DNA of 57,564 nucleotides, from NCBI RefSeq assembly GCF_023241715.1, contig NZ_JALQCW010000080.1, positions 1 to 57,564 of the forward strand, given 5' to 3'. Position numbers and translations under genes: made by a program. A model generated the notes under the pieces. It searched no databases and was not told where the DNA came from. It worked only from the letters and a program-made list of their open reading frames with translations. Shown piece by piece: positions 44,729 through 52,960 of this stretch (position 1 is the stretch's first letter; every line of letters begins with the position of its first letter). This stretch comes from Pseudomonas morbosilactucae. Lineage in GTDB: Bacteria > Pseudomonadota > Gammaproteobacteria > Pseudomonadales > Pseudomonadaceae.

Positions 44729-45652
44729 TCAGTGCTTCTCGAAGCGATAGAACAGATTGGGTTCGCTGACCATGTACAAGGTCCCGGCCTCGTCCATGGC
44801 CACGCCTTCCGCACGGGGGATGGTGTCGTCCAGGCCGTTGAAGCCACCGAGCAGGGCCATGAAGCTGACTTGCTGGCCGTTTTCATCCAGCTCCAGCAAC
44901 AGATGGGAGTCGGCAGACAAGGCCAGGGTATGACCGGTGCGCGGGTCGATACTCAGGGCCGAGAGGTTGCGCAGGTCCAGCTCATCACTGGCCAACGCCT
45001 GTTTCTCACCCTTGATGTCTTGACCATCACTGCCCAGGGTAAACAGCGCCGCCGGGCGCTCTTCCCCCAGCAGCAACTGTTGCTTGCGCGGGTTCCAGGC
45101 CACGGCTTCAAAGGCCTTGTTCTGGTCCTTGGAGGGGCCCAGGTCGTGCTTCGGGAAGTCGGCGATGTTCAGTTCGGTGGTGGCGCCATCTACTTTGACG
45201 ATGACCAGCGAGTGATCGCGCTCATCGACAATGGCCATCAAGCCGTTCTCCATCACCGCCACCCCTTCAGGGTTGCTCCAGCCGATCAGCGGAATCTTGC
45301 GCAGCACGTCGCCCTGCAGGCTCAGTTCCACCAGGAACGGGCGCTTGCCCATGACGGAGAACAGGGTTTTGGTCTGGGGGTTGTAGGACAGGTCGGACGC
45401 TTCGTCCTTTTCCATGCCCGGCAGAACCTTGGCGTCGATCACCGCACGGTAGTCCGGCAGCCAGACACTGGCGGTGCGCTGCGTCGGACTGACGAAACCT
45501 TCCAGCATCCAAAGCACGCCCCGGTCGTCCCAATGCATCAGATTGGCGACGCCATAGGACAGGGTGCCCACCAGCAACAACCAGGAATACCAGCGCATGC
45601 GAAACCAGGAACGACGAACGTTCTGCAGCTTAGGGAGGGGGTGCACGTCCAT
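44729..45652 (-). CDS. SdiA-regulated-domain protein (copy 2)
   Basis: 307 aa paralogue of the gene at 43735-44640: same membrane anchor (about residues 18-38), ASDLSYNPQTKTLFSVMGKRPFLVELSLQG, GWSNPEGVAVMENG and the same closing AEGVAMDEAGTLYMVSEPNLFYRF. Overall divergence between the copies suggests an old duplication. Start is ATG 45652 (a GTG one codon earlier is equally open). A gap of 160 bases upstream separates it from the FAH gene. Confidence 0.84.
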   Translation of the reverse strand: MDVHPLPKLQNVRRSWFRMRWYSWLLLVGTLSYGVANLMHWDDRGVLWMLEGFVSPTQRTASVWLPDYRAVIDAKVLPGMEKDEASDLSYNPQTKTLFSVMGKRPFLVELSLQGDVLRKIPLIGWSNPEGVAVMENGLMAIVDERDHSLVIVKVDGATTELNIADFPKHDLGPSKDQNKAFEAVAWNPRKQQLLLGEERPAALFTLGSDGQDIKGEKQALASDELDLRNLSALSIDPRTGHTLALSADSHLLLELDENGQQVSFMALLGGFNGLDDTIPRAEGVAMDEAGTLYMVSEPNLFYRFEKH

Positions 45653-45774
45653 CACATAGATCCCAGAGGGTCAGCCATAGGTAATAGCACACAGCATTCG
45701 GATGCGTGAACTACAAAACTACGAATTATCCGGAACATATGTGAAAAAAATGGCAAAACCAGGGAGGTAAAGCT

Positions 45775-45800
45775 GCAGGAGCGAAAGAATTCGCCCCTGC
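45775..45800. other. hairpin downstream of the FAH gene
   Basis: GCAGGAGCGAA-AGAA-TTCGCCCCTGC, an 11-bp stem with one mismatch, begins 13 bases after the FAH stop. No T-run follows on the minus strand, so it may stabilise the transcript or act as a weak terminator. Confidence 0.5.
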
Positions 45801-45812
45801 ATCAAGCTCCGA

Positions 45813-46478
45813 TCAGCGCACGCTGCTGCTGAAACGGCTGACGCCCGGCAATTCCAGGACCAGCTCATCACCCACGTTGAGCGGGCCTACACCAACCGGC
45901 GTGCCCGTGAGGATGACGTCGCCCGCCTGCAGGGAGAAGCAGCCAGCCATGTGCTGGATCATCGGCACGATGGGGTTGAGCATGGCGGCGCTGTTACCGT
46001 CCTGACGGACCTCACCGTTGATGGTCAGGCGGATGCCGATGTCGGTCAGGTCGGCAAAGCTGCTGCCTACCACGAAGGGCGCAATCACCGCCGCACCGTC
46101 GAAGGACTTGGCGATTTCCCATGGCAGGCCCTTGGCCTTGAGCTCGGCCTGCTTGTCGCGCAGGGTCAAGTCCAGGGCTGGGGCGAAGCCGGAAATGGCA
46201 TCCAGCACTTCTTCGCGGCTCGGTTTGGTGGACAGCGGCTTGCCGATCAACACGGCGATTTCCGCTTCGTAATGCACCGAACCGCGCTCGGTAGGAATGG
46301 CAAAACCGCCTTCCAGAGGCACCACGCAACTGCCCGGCTTGATAAACAGCAGCGGCTCGGTGGGCACCGGGTTATCCAGTTCCTTGGCGTGCTCGGCGTA
46401 GTTACGGCCGATGCACACCACCTTGCCCACCGGGAAGTGGATCCGGGTTCCGTCGACATACTGGTGCTGATAGCTCAT
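45813..46478 (-). CDS. fumarylacetoacetate-hydrolase-family enzyme
   Basis: 221 aa, the short FAH form (acylpyruvase/oxaloacetate tautomerase or decarboxylase type). Metal ligands are visible in HYEAEIAVLIGKP (about 68-80) and the catalytic region DLTLRDKQAELKAKGLPWEIAKSFD in part, closing with VILTGTPVGVGPLNVGDEL. AGGAG precedes the ATG by 7 bases. It follows the D-2-hydroxyglutarate dehydrogenase-like gene by 45 bases, so they probably share a transcript; a common pathway is inferred only. Confidence 0.87.
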   Translation of the reverse strand: MSYQHQYVDGTRIHFPVGKVVCIGRNYAEHAKELDNPVPTEPLLFIKPGSCVVPLEGGFAIPTERGSVHYEAEIAVLIGKPLSTKPSREEVLDAISGFAPALDLTLRDKQAELKAKGLPWEIAKSFDGAAVIAPFVVGSSFADLTDIGIRLTINGEVRQDGNSAAMLNPIVPMIQHMAGCFSLQAGDVILTGTPVGVGPLNVGDELVLELPGVSRFSSSVR

Positions 46479-46523
46479 TACCGACTCCTGCTCGTTTGAT
46501 TCATCAGGGACCGCTGCTTCGGA

Positions 46524-47918
46524 TCAAACAGCGAAAATCTTGCCCGGGTTCATGATGCCGTTAGGGTCGAACACCGCCTTGACCGCTTTCATGTACTCGA
46601 TTTCAACCGGCGAACGGCTGTAGGTCAGATAGTCGCGCTTGGTCATGCCCACACCGTGTTCGGCAGAAATCGAACCGTTGTACTTCTCGACGGTTTCAAA
46701 CACCCACTTGTTGACCGTGGCGCACTTGGCGAAGAACTCGTCCTTGCTCAGGTTGTCCGGCTTGAGGATGTTCAGGTGCAGGTTGCCGTCGCCGATGTGG
46801 CCGAACCAGACGATTTCGAAGTCCGGATAGTGTTGACCGACGATCGCGTCGATTTCCTTCAAGAACGCCGGGACTTTCGACACGGTGACCGAAATATCGT
46901 TTTTGTACGGGGTCCAGTGGGAGATGGTCTCGGAGATGTACTCGCGCAGCTTCCACAGGTTCTGCAACTGGGTTTCGCTCTGGCTCATCACGCCATCCAG
47001 GACCCAGCCCTGCTCGACGCAGTGCTCAAAGGTTTCCAGGGCATGGTTGGCCACTTCTTCGGTGGTGGCTTCGAATTCCAGCAACGCGTAGAACGGGCAG
47101 TCGGACTCGAACGGTGCTGGCACGTCACCGCGAGCCAGGACCTTGGCCAGGGCCTTGTCGGAGAAGAATTCGAAGGCGGTCAGGTCGAGCTTGCTCTGGA
47201 AAGCGTGCAGCACCGGCATGATCGAGTCGAAATCGGCGGTGCCGAGGACCATTGCGGTGAGGTTCTTCGGCGCCCGGTCCAAGCGCATGGTGGCCTCGAC
47301 CACAAAGCCCAGGGTGCCTTCAGCGCCGATGAACAGCTGACGCAGGTCGTAGCCGGTGGCGTTCTTGATCAGGTCCTTGTTCAACTCCAGCAGGTCGCCC
47401 TTGCCGGTAACCACTTTCATGCCGGCCACCCAGTTGCGGGTCATGCCGTAGCGAATCACCTTGATCCCGCCGGCATTGGTGCCGATATTGCCGCCAATCT
47501 GGCTGGAACCGGCGGAAGCGAAGTCCACTGGGTAGTACAGGCCGTTTTCTTCGGCCAGGTTCTGCAACTGCTCGGTGACCACGCCTGGCTGACAGACGGC
47601 CGTGCGGTCGGTCATGTTCAGGTCGAGGATCTGGTTCATATAGTCGAACGACACCACCACTTCACCGTTGGCCGCCACTGCTGCCGCCGACAGGCCGGTA
47701 CGACCGCCGGACGGCACCAGCGCCACCTGATGGGCATTGGCCCAGCGCACAATGGCCTGGACCTGCTCAGTGGTCTTGGGAAATACGATGGCCGTTGGGG
47801 CCGGGGCGAAATGCTTGGTCCAATCCTTGCCATAAGCATTCAGGGAGTCAGCGTCGGTCAGCACCTTGCCAGGCTCAACCAGGGTCTTCAGCTCATCAAT
47901 AAGGGCAGGATTGGTCAT
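46524..47918 (-). CDS. FAD-linked D-2-hydroxyacid dehydrogenase (D-2-hydroxyglutarate dehydrogenase type)
   Basis: 464 aa flavoenzyme of the GlcD/D2HGDH family. FAD-binding domain (about residues 40-215) with PSGGRTGLSAAAVAANGEVVVS-like residues and NIGTNAGGIKVIRYGMTRNWV; C-terminal FAD-oxidase domain (about 220-464) with GHIGDGNLHLNI and SAEHGVGMTKRDYL. It is divergent from serA. In P. aeruginosa and P. stutzeri the homologue next to serA removes D-2-hydroxyglutarate made by SerA, so the same coupling is likely here. ATG at 47918; a start at 47948 is open but less conserved. Confidence 0.88.
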   Translation of the reverse strand: MTNPALIDELKTLVEPGKVLTDADSLNAYGKDWTKHFAPAPTAIVFPKTTEQVQAIVRWANAHQVALVPSGGRTGLSAAAVAANGEVVVSFDYMNQILDLNMTDRTAVCQPGVVTEQLQNLAEENGLYYPVDFASAGSSQIGGNIGTNAGGIKVIRYGMTRNWVAGMKVVTGKGDLLELNKDLIKNATGYDLRQLFIGAEGTLGFVVEATMRLDRAPKNLTAMVLGTADFDSIMPVLHAFQSKLDLTAFEFFSDKALAKVLARGDVPAPFESDCPFYALLEFEATTEEVANHALETFEHCVEQGWVLDGVMSQSETQLQNLWKLREYISETISHWTPYKNDISVTVSKVPAFLKEIDAIVGQHYPDFEIVWFGHIGDGNLHLNILKPDNLSKDEFFAKCATVNKWVFETVEKYNGSISAEHGVGMTKRDYLTYSRSPVEIEYMKAVKAVFDPNGIMNPGKIFAV

Positions 47919-48123
47919 CGATAGAACTCTCGAACAATTCATGGTCATCCTGAGGACGCTTCACGTCGCAGGAATGAGTGTTTAGCGGGGCGCGTATGCT
48001 AGCATACCGCCCCCGCAGGATAGAGCCCAAAGCCGTTCTGCGGTGTCGGCGTTGTTGCCGTTCAGGTCAGCTCAAGCTGTCCACTCCCCCTGCCATTTTT
48101 CTCCGGGACACAGGTTTACGCAG
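47919..48123. promoter_or_regulatory. divergent promoter region, dehydrogenase / serA
   Basis: 205 bases containing the back-to-back promoters of the FAD dehydrogenase and serA. GGACACAGG precedes the serA ATG. No clear operator palindrome is visible. Confidence 0.5.
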
Positions 48124-49353
48124 ATGAGCAAGACTTCTCTCGATAAGAGCAAGATCAAGTTCCTTCTTCTCGAAGGCGTCCACCAATCCGCAGTCGAGGT
48201 CCTCAAGGCCGCGGGCTACACCAGCATCGAGTACCTGACAGGCTCCTTGCCGGAAGCCCAGCTCAAGGAAAAGATTGCTGACGCTCACTTCATCGGCATT
48301 CGCTCCCGCACCCAGCTGACCGAAGAGATCTTCGACCACGCGAAGAAACTGGTCGCTGTAGGCTGCTTCTGCATCGGCACCAACCAGGTTGACCTGAACG
48401 CCGCTCGCGAACGCGGGATCGCTGTGTTCAACGCACCGTACTCCAACACCCGCTCCGTTGCCGAGCTGGTGCTGGCCGAGGCCATCCTGCTGCTGCGCGG
48501 CATCCCGGAGAAAAACGCTTCCTGCCACCGTGGTGGCTGGATCAAGAGCGCCGCCAATTCCTTCGAGATCCGTGGCAAGAAGCTGGGCATCGTCGGTTAC
48601 GGCTCGATCGGCACCCAGTTGTCGGTCCTGGCTGAAGGCCTGGGCATGCAGGTGTTCTTCTATGACACCGTGACCAAGCTGCCTTTGGGTAACGCCACCC
48701 AGGTCGGCAACCTGCACGACCTGTTGGGCATGTCCGACATCGTCACCCTGCACGTACCGGAAACCGCCGCCACCCAGTGGATGATCGGCGAGAAGGAAAT
48801 CCGCGCCATCAAGAAGGGCGGGATCCTGATCAATGCCGCGCGCGGCACCGTGGTCGAGCTGGACCACCTGGCAGCTGCCATCAAGGACAAGCACCTGATC
48901 GGCGCGGCCATCGACGTATTCCCGGTGGAGCCTCGCTCCAACGACGAAGAGTTCGAAAGCCCGCTGCGTGGCCTGGACAACGTGATCCTGACTCCGCACA
49001 TCGGCGGTTCCACTGCCGAAGCCCAGGCCAACATCGGTCTGGAAGTGGCAGAGAAACTGGTCAAGTACAGCGACAACGGTACTTCGGTATCGTCCGTGAA
49101 CTTCCCGGAAGTGGCCTTGCCGGCTCACCCTGGCAAACACCGCCTGCTGCACATCCACGAGAACATCCCGGGTGTGATGAGCGAGATCAACAAGGTCTTC
49201 GCCGAAAACGGCATCAACATCTCCGGTCAGTTCCTGCAGACCAACGAGAAAGTCGGTTACGTGGTGATCGACGTCGACGCCGAATACTCGGACCTGGCCC
49301 AGGAAAAGCTGCAGCACATCAACGGCACCATCCGTTGCCGGGTGTTGTTCTAA
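48124..49353 (+). CDS. serA: D-3-phosphoglycerate dehydrogenase
   Basis: 409 aa first enzyme of serine synthesis; it also reduces 2-oxoglutarate to D-2-hydroxyglutarate. NAD motif GIVGYGSIGTQLS (about residues 157-169), catalytic arginine in NAARGTVVELD, glutamate in FPVEPRSNDEE and histidine in LTPHIGGSTAEAQ; C-terminal ACT domain (about 335-409) for serine feedback, with NIPGVMSEINKVFAENGINISGQ. The ATG at 48124 gives the E. coli-type length and start. Followed by a strong terminator. Confidence 0.96.
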   Translation: MSKTSLDKSKIKFLLLEGVHQSAVEVLKAAGYTSIEYLTGSLPEAQLKEKIADAHFIGIRSRTQLTEEIFDHAKKLVAVGCFCIGTNQVDLNAARERGIAVFNAPYSNTRSVAELVLAEAILLLRGIPEKNASCHRGGWIKSAANSFEIRGKKLGIVGYGSIGTQLSVLAEGLGMQVFFYDTVTKLPLGNATQVGNLHDLLGMSDIVTLHVPETAATQWMIGEKEIRAIKKGGILINAARGTVVELDHLAAAIKDKHLIGAAIDVFPVEPRSNDEEFESPLRGLDNVILTPHIGGSTAEAQANIGLEVAEKLVKYSDNGTSVSSVNFPEVALPAHPGKHRLLHIHENIPGVMSEINKVFAENGINISGQFLQTNEKVGYVVIDVDAEYSDLAQEKLQHINGTIRCRVLF

Positions 49354-49424
49354 GAGCAGCGGCGAGCGGTAAGTTGCGAGCTGCAAGCCCGGCTTGAAGC
49401 CAAGCACTTGCGGCTGGTGAGTAC

Positions 49425-49454
49425 AAAAAAGGGAGCCTTCGGGCTCCCTTTTTT
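49425..49454. terminator. bidirectional rho-independent terminator
   Basis: An A-run, stem GGGAGCC/GGCTCCC, loop TTCG and a T-run lie between serA and the convergent DUF4399 gene. The stem with TTCG tetraloop is a classic strong terminator for both directions. Confidence 0.95.
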
Positions 49455-49470
49455 CTGGCTGGGTTTACGC

Positions 49471-49908
49471 TTATTTCACAGTGACTGTGATTTTCTTGGA
49501 AACCACGACGGGGTTGAATGGCACGTGGTTCTTGTCACCCAGTTCCAGCTGTAGAGTGTGCTTGCCGGGTGCCAGGGTCACTTCGGTTTCGGTCTGGGCC
49601 TTGCCGAAGTGCAGGTGATTGGCGTCCATCGGGATCGGCATGTTCTCGGCCGGCAAGGTGTCGACGTCGATCAGCAGGTGATGGTGGCCGGTGTTGGCGG
49701 TCTGGTCGCCCGCCGGTGCCAGGGCGATGCCTTCGACGGCGAATTTGACCTTGAAGGTCTTGTCCACGGTGGCGCCATCGGCGGGGGAAACAATAAACAC
49801 TTTTGCATCGGCCGGTGCGGGGGTACGAGGAATATCCGCGGCACTGGCCAGCATCGAAGCTCCCAGCAACAGACCGGCCAATGCAGCACGAGACATAAAG
49901 GCTTTCAT
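49471..49908 (-). CDS. DUF4399 periplasmic protein
   Basis: 145 aa with a cleavable signal peptide (about residues 1-23, SMLASAAD). The mature domain has repeated beta strands and the family's histidine cluster TGHHHLLIDVD and MDANHLHFGKAQTE, ending LGDKNHVPFNPVVVSKKITV. The histidines hint at metal binding, which is inference; no function is established. Monocistronic: terminator downstream and a 132-base divergent gap upstream. Confidence 0.88.
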   Translation of the reverse strand: MKAFMSRAALAGLLLGASMLASAADIPRTPAPADAKVFIVSPADGATVDKTFKVKFAVEGIALAPAGDQTANTGHHHLLIDVDTLPAENMPIPMDANHLHFGKAQTETEVTLAPGKHTLQLELGDKNHVPFNPVVVSKKITVTVK

Positions 49909-50040
49909 TATCTTCTCCAGTTTTTCCGCAATTTATTTACGGTTATGACAACTTCATGGCGATTCGTTGTCGAAGGCACTCAGAACCATAGCAAAGCGAG
50001 CCTGAACGGCGCAGCGCCCATATAAATTCAAGGAGTGACC

Positions 50041-50814
50041 ATGCGTTTCCTGCCTGGCCTGATACTTTTGCTACCCCTTGTGAGCACTTACGCTCAAGCC
50101 GAACTGATGGACGACGTCAACGACCGCGGGGAACTGCGCATCGCCCTGGAGGCCGATGCCCCGCCATTCAACTTCAAGGATGACGGCAAACTCACAGGCT
50201 TCGAGGTCGAGCTGGGGCAACTGCTGGCCACCGAGCTGGATGTGCGTGCGGACTTTGTGGTCACTGACAACACCGACTTGCTGCCTGGGGTTGAAAGCGG
50301 CAAGTACGACGTCGCCATCAACCACATAGCAGTGACCCCGGAACTCCAGGATCGTTTCGACTTCAGCGAGCCTTATAGCTACTCCAACGCACAATTGGTG
50401 GTGCGCAAGGAAGAGCAGCGCCCCCTGGGCACCCTGCAAGCCCTGCGCGGCCAGGCCCTGGGCGTGGCCCAAGGCAGCCAGTTCGTCGACCAGGCGCGCA
50501 GCGTCGAAGGCATCAACCTGCGCAGCTACGCCGACGCGCAACAACCCCTGAAAGACGTGGCGGACAAACAGATCGACGCGGCCATCAGCGACCGCCTGCT
50601 GATCCCCTACGCCATTCGCGACAGCCAGTTGCCAGTGAAAGAAGGGGCCAAAGTCGGGCCGACCTTGAGCCTGGCGATTCCGTTCCAGAAGGGTAATCCG
50701 GCCTTCCAGGCCAGCCTGGACAGCGCCTTGCAGCGGATCAAGGCCGACGGCCGATTGATGGCGCTGTCGGAGAAATGGTTTGGCATGGACGCGAGCAAAC
50801 CGCCCAAAGAGTAA
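50041..50814 (+). CDS. amino-acid ABC-type substrate-binding protein
   Basis: 257 aa periplasmic binding protein of the SBP_bac_3 family. Signal peptide about residues 1-20 (ending TYAQA), then DRGELRIALEADAPPFNFKDDGKLTGFEVELGQLLA in part, and the binding signature GKYDVAINHIAVTPEL. The ATG at 50041 follows AAGGAG by 5 bases. No permease or ATPase is adjacent, so it is an orphan that could serve another amino-acid transporter or act as a sensor. Confidence 0.88.
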   Translation: MRFLPGLILLLPLVSTYAQAELMDDVNDRGELRIALEADAPPFNFKDDGKLTGFEVELGQLLATELDVRADFVVTDNTDLLPGVESGKYDVAINHIAVTPELQDRFDFSEPYSYSNAQLVVRKEEQRPLGTLQALRGQALGVAQGSQFVDQARSVEGINLRSYADAQQPLKDVADKQIDAAISDRLLIPYAIRDSQLPVKEGAKVGPTLSLAIPFQKGNPAFQASLDSALQRIKADGRLMALSEKWFGMDASKPPKE

Positions 50815-50838
50815 GCCCCGGGCCCGCAGGCCCAGGCA

Positions 50839-51320
50839 TCAGAGGCGAGCCAGGGCGGCGGCCGCCTCAGGCAGTTCCAACTCACTGAAGACCCGCACCC
50901 CGGCGCGCCGCAACAGCGCCGCCGTCACGCCCTCACCCGGCACCTTGATGCCACTGAAGGTGCGTCATAGGTCAGCAGGTTGCCGCAGGACGGGCTGTTG
51001 GCCTTGAGCACGGCGATGCGAATGCCGTGTTGTTCCACCAGCGCCAGGGCTTGGTGGGCGCCGGAAAGAAATTCGGCGCTGACGTCCTGACAATCGCTAG
51101 TCAGCACCGGGGCACGCCCCTCTAGCACCTCGACGCCCTGCCCGCCCGGAATCTCGGCCGCCGCACGGGGCGTCGGCAAGCCACCAGCCACTTCCGGGCA
51201 CAGCGCAACCACCCGCCCTTCTGCCAGCCAACGAGCCAATTGATCGAAAGGACCGCTGGCACCGCCGTCATAACGCACGCGGTGGCCCAGCAGGCAGCGA
51301 CTGACCAGGATCTTTTCCAT
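50839..51320 (-). pseudogene. DUF523-family gene interrupted by a one-base frameshift
   Basis: Starts MEKILVSRCLLGHRVRYDGG, typical of DUF523, with conserved cysteines in SRC, ALCPEVAGGLPTPR, TSDC and NSPSCGNLLTYD. After TYD the frame changes: the sequence is GACGCACC where GACGGCACC would give DGTFSG. The first frame stops at 50925; adding one G near 50963 continues it to TGA at 50839 with GIKVPGEGVTAALLRRAG-like residues, for 160 aa, the usual length. Function unknown. Real mutation or read error cannot be told apart. Follows the 2OG oxygenase gene. Confidence 0.85.
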
Positions 51321-51322
51321 CG

Positions 51323-51955
51323 TCAAAACAACTCGTTGCCACGCCGCCGAAACCAGCCCGTCAACGATAGGCGTTCGCGGGTCGCAGGCAGGACTTCATG
51401 GGGGACTTCACCCGACAGGAACACCACCAAACGGCCGCCTGTCGGAACCACTTCGTACTCGCCCTCGTCCTTGAGGTACATGCGTAACTGCCCGCCGTGC
51501 TCGGGCAGCCAGTCCTGATTGAGGTAGATCACCGCCGAGACCATGCGCCGGTCATCATCGCGAAACCGGTCGACATGGCGCAGGTAGAACGCACCCGGGG
51601 GATAAAGGGCGAAATGGCTTTCGAAGTCCTCCAGCCCCAGGAACAGACCGCGGTTCAGAGCTTCGCGCAAGCTGTCCATCAAGCCCATGTATACGTCGCA
51701 GGCCTCAGCCTGGCCGGGCTCGATCCATTGGATATGGTCGCCGCGGATGCCTTCGCGAATCTCCTGGGACGGCCCTCGCCCCACGGCTGCCGGGGCCAGT
51801 TCGCCTTCGGCTGCACGTTTACGGCACTCAGCCGCCAGTTCCAGGGTCAGAGCCTCTGGCAGGAAGATGCTCTGCTGCGACCAGCCGCACGCGGCCAGAT
51901 CGTCGACAATACGCAGCAGCAGTGGGTGATCGGAGGGTATTTGCATGGCGCGCAT
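51323..51955 (-). CDS. 2OG-Fe(II) oxygenase (prolyl 4-hydroxylase-like)
   Basis: 210 aa cytosolic non-haem iron enzyme. Iron ligands HVD (in LRHVDRFRDDDRRM, about residues 125-138) and the distal histidine in SGEVPHEVLPATRERLSLTGWF with the 2OG-binding arginine; between them YLNQDWLPEHGGQLRMY. Target unknown; relatives hydroxylate proteins. The DUF523 gene starts 3 bases after its stop, so the two form an operon. GGA lies 7 bases before the ATG at 51955; an internal ATG at 51946 has no ribosome site. Confidence 0.88.
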   Translation of the reverse strand: MRAMQIPSDHPLLLRIVDDLAACGWSQQSIFLPEALTLELAAECRKRAAEGELAPAAVGRGPSQEIREGIRGDHIQWIEPGQAEACDVYMGLMDSLREALNRGLFLGLEDFESHFALYPPGAFYLRHVDRFRDDDRRMVSAVIYLNQDWLPEHGGQLRMYLKDEGEYEVVPTGGRLVVFLSGEVPHEVLPATRERLSLTGWFRRRGNELF

Positions 51956-52117
51956 AGTATCCAGCCTCAGGTAAATCTGACAGCGCCGCAGAGCGGAGGA
52001 ACGTGGGTTTTTTTAGCCCTTCACAGCCGGCGGGCACTTTGCGCCTCGAAGCTGATACGAATTCTCGACAACCACCGTCATGCCCCGGAGAATAGTGGCC
52101 TGCCGACAGGAGTCCTT
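51956..52117. other. divergent promoter region, nothing else recognised
   Basis: 162 bases between the 2OG oxygenase and DUF2059 starts. It must carry both promoters; I see no repeat, hairpin with T-run or RNA gene in it. Confidence 0.4.
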
Positions 52118-52870
52118 ATGCGCCGTTTGCTTTTTTCACTGTTGATGTTCTGCGCTTTGCCCGTCTGGGCAGACAGCCACGACCAGTTGTACAAGGTCGC
52201 CGGTTGGCCGGAACAACGCGCGCATTTCAACGATGCCTTGAGTGCGGCCCAGCAGCGCTACCAGAACAGCCTGCCGCCGGCGGTCTACCAGACACTGGTG
52301 AGCAACAGTAACCAGCGCTTTGCCCCCCAGGCCGTGGACCGCCGCGCCGAAGCGCAACTGCGCAAGAACCTGGCGGACCCGAAACCGGCGCTGGCGTTCT
52401 TCCAGTCGGCGCTGGGGCGCAAGATCGTCGCGGCCGAACTGCTGGCCACCCGGCGCGACCAACTGGCCAAGAACGCCCAGGGCCTGCCGAAAATCCAGGC
52501 CAGCGACAACCGCCAACTGATCATTGGCCACCTGGCCCAGGCCCTGCCGGCCCGGGAAGCCGGCGCCGAAGTGAGCCTGGCGATTGCCGGCGTCGCGGCG
52601 GACAGCCTGAGCCAGATGATTCCCGGGCTGCTCGGCGGCGGCCAGGCCCAAGGCATGCTCAACGGCCAGCGCCAGCGCCTGATGGAGCAGATCGGCAATG
52701 ACCTGAACAACACCTTGCTGTACGTCTACCGCGACCTGTCCGACACCGAGCTGGAAGAGTTCGCGACCTTTGCCGAGTCCACCGAAGGCAAGGCCTACTA
52801 CCAGGCCGCCCTGGCAGCGATCCGCGCGGGCCTGGCGGTCGGCCAAAGCACCTCCAGCCTGGCGCCCTGA
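52118..52870 (+). CDS. DUF2059 secreted protein
   Basis: 250 aa with a signal peptide (about residues 1-20, ending PVWADS) and a helical mature region. The DUF2059 element near the C-terminus is visible as YRDLSDTELEEFATFAESTEGKAYYQAA (in part). Function unknown, probably periplasmic. AGGAG precedes the ATG by 6 bases; the frame is open far upstream but that part is antisense to the oxygenase. Confidence 0.88.
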   Translation: MRRLLFSLLMFCALPVWADSHDQLYKVAGWPEQRAHFNDALSAAQQRYQNSLPPAVYQTLVSNSNQRFAPQAVDRRAEAQLRKNLADPKPALAFFQSALGRKIVAAELLATRRDQLAKNAQGLPKIQASDNRQLIIGHLAQALPAREAGAEVSLAIAGVAADSLSQMIPGLLGGGQAQGMLNGQRQRLMEQIGNDLNNTLLYVYRDLSDTELEEFATFAESTEGKAYYQAALAAIRAGLAVGQSTSSLAP

Positions 52871-52960
52871 GCCGGGCCGGCGTCTACGGGCGCCATCCCT
52901 CCACCACCAGCCCCTTTCAGGGCGGGCATGACGCCCGCGCTCGGCAAGCGGGCTGCCTCG

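Noticed and set aside
51497..52117. Upstream extension of the DUF2059 gene
   Set aside because: The frame is open for about 200 codons more but lies antisense to the 2OG oxygenase; a clear ribosome site and signal peptide start at 52118.
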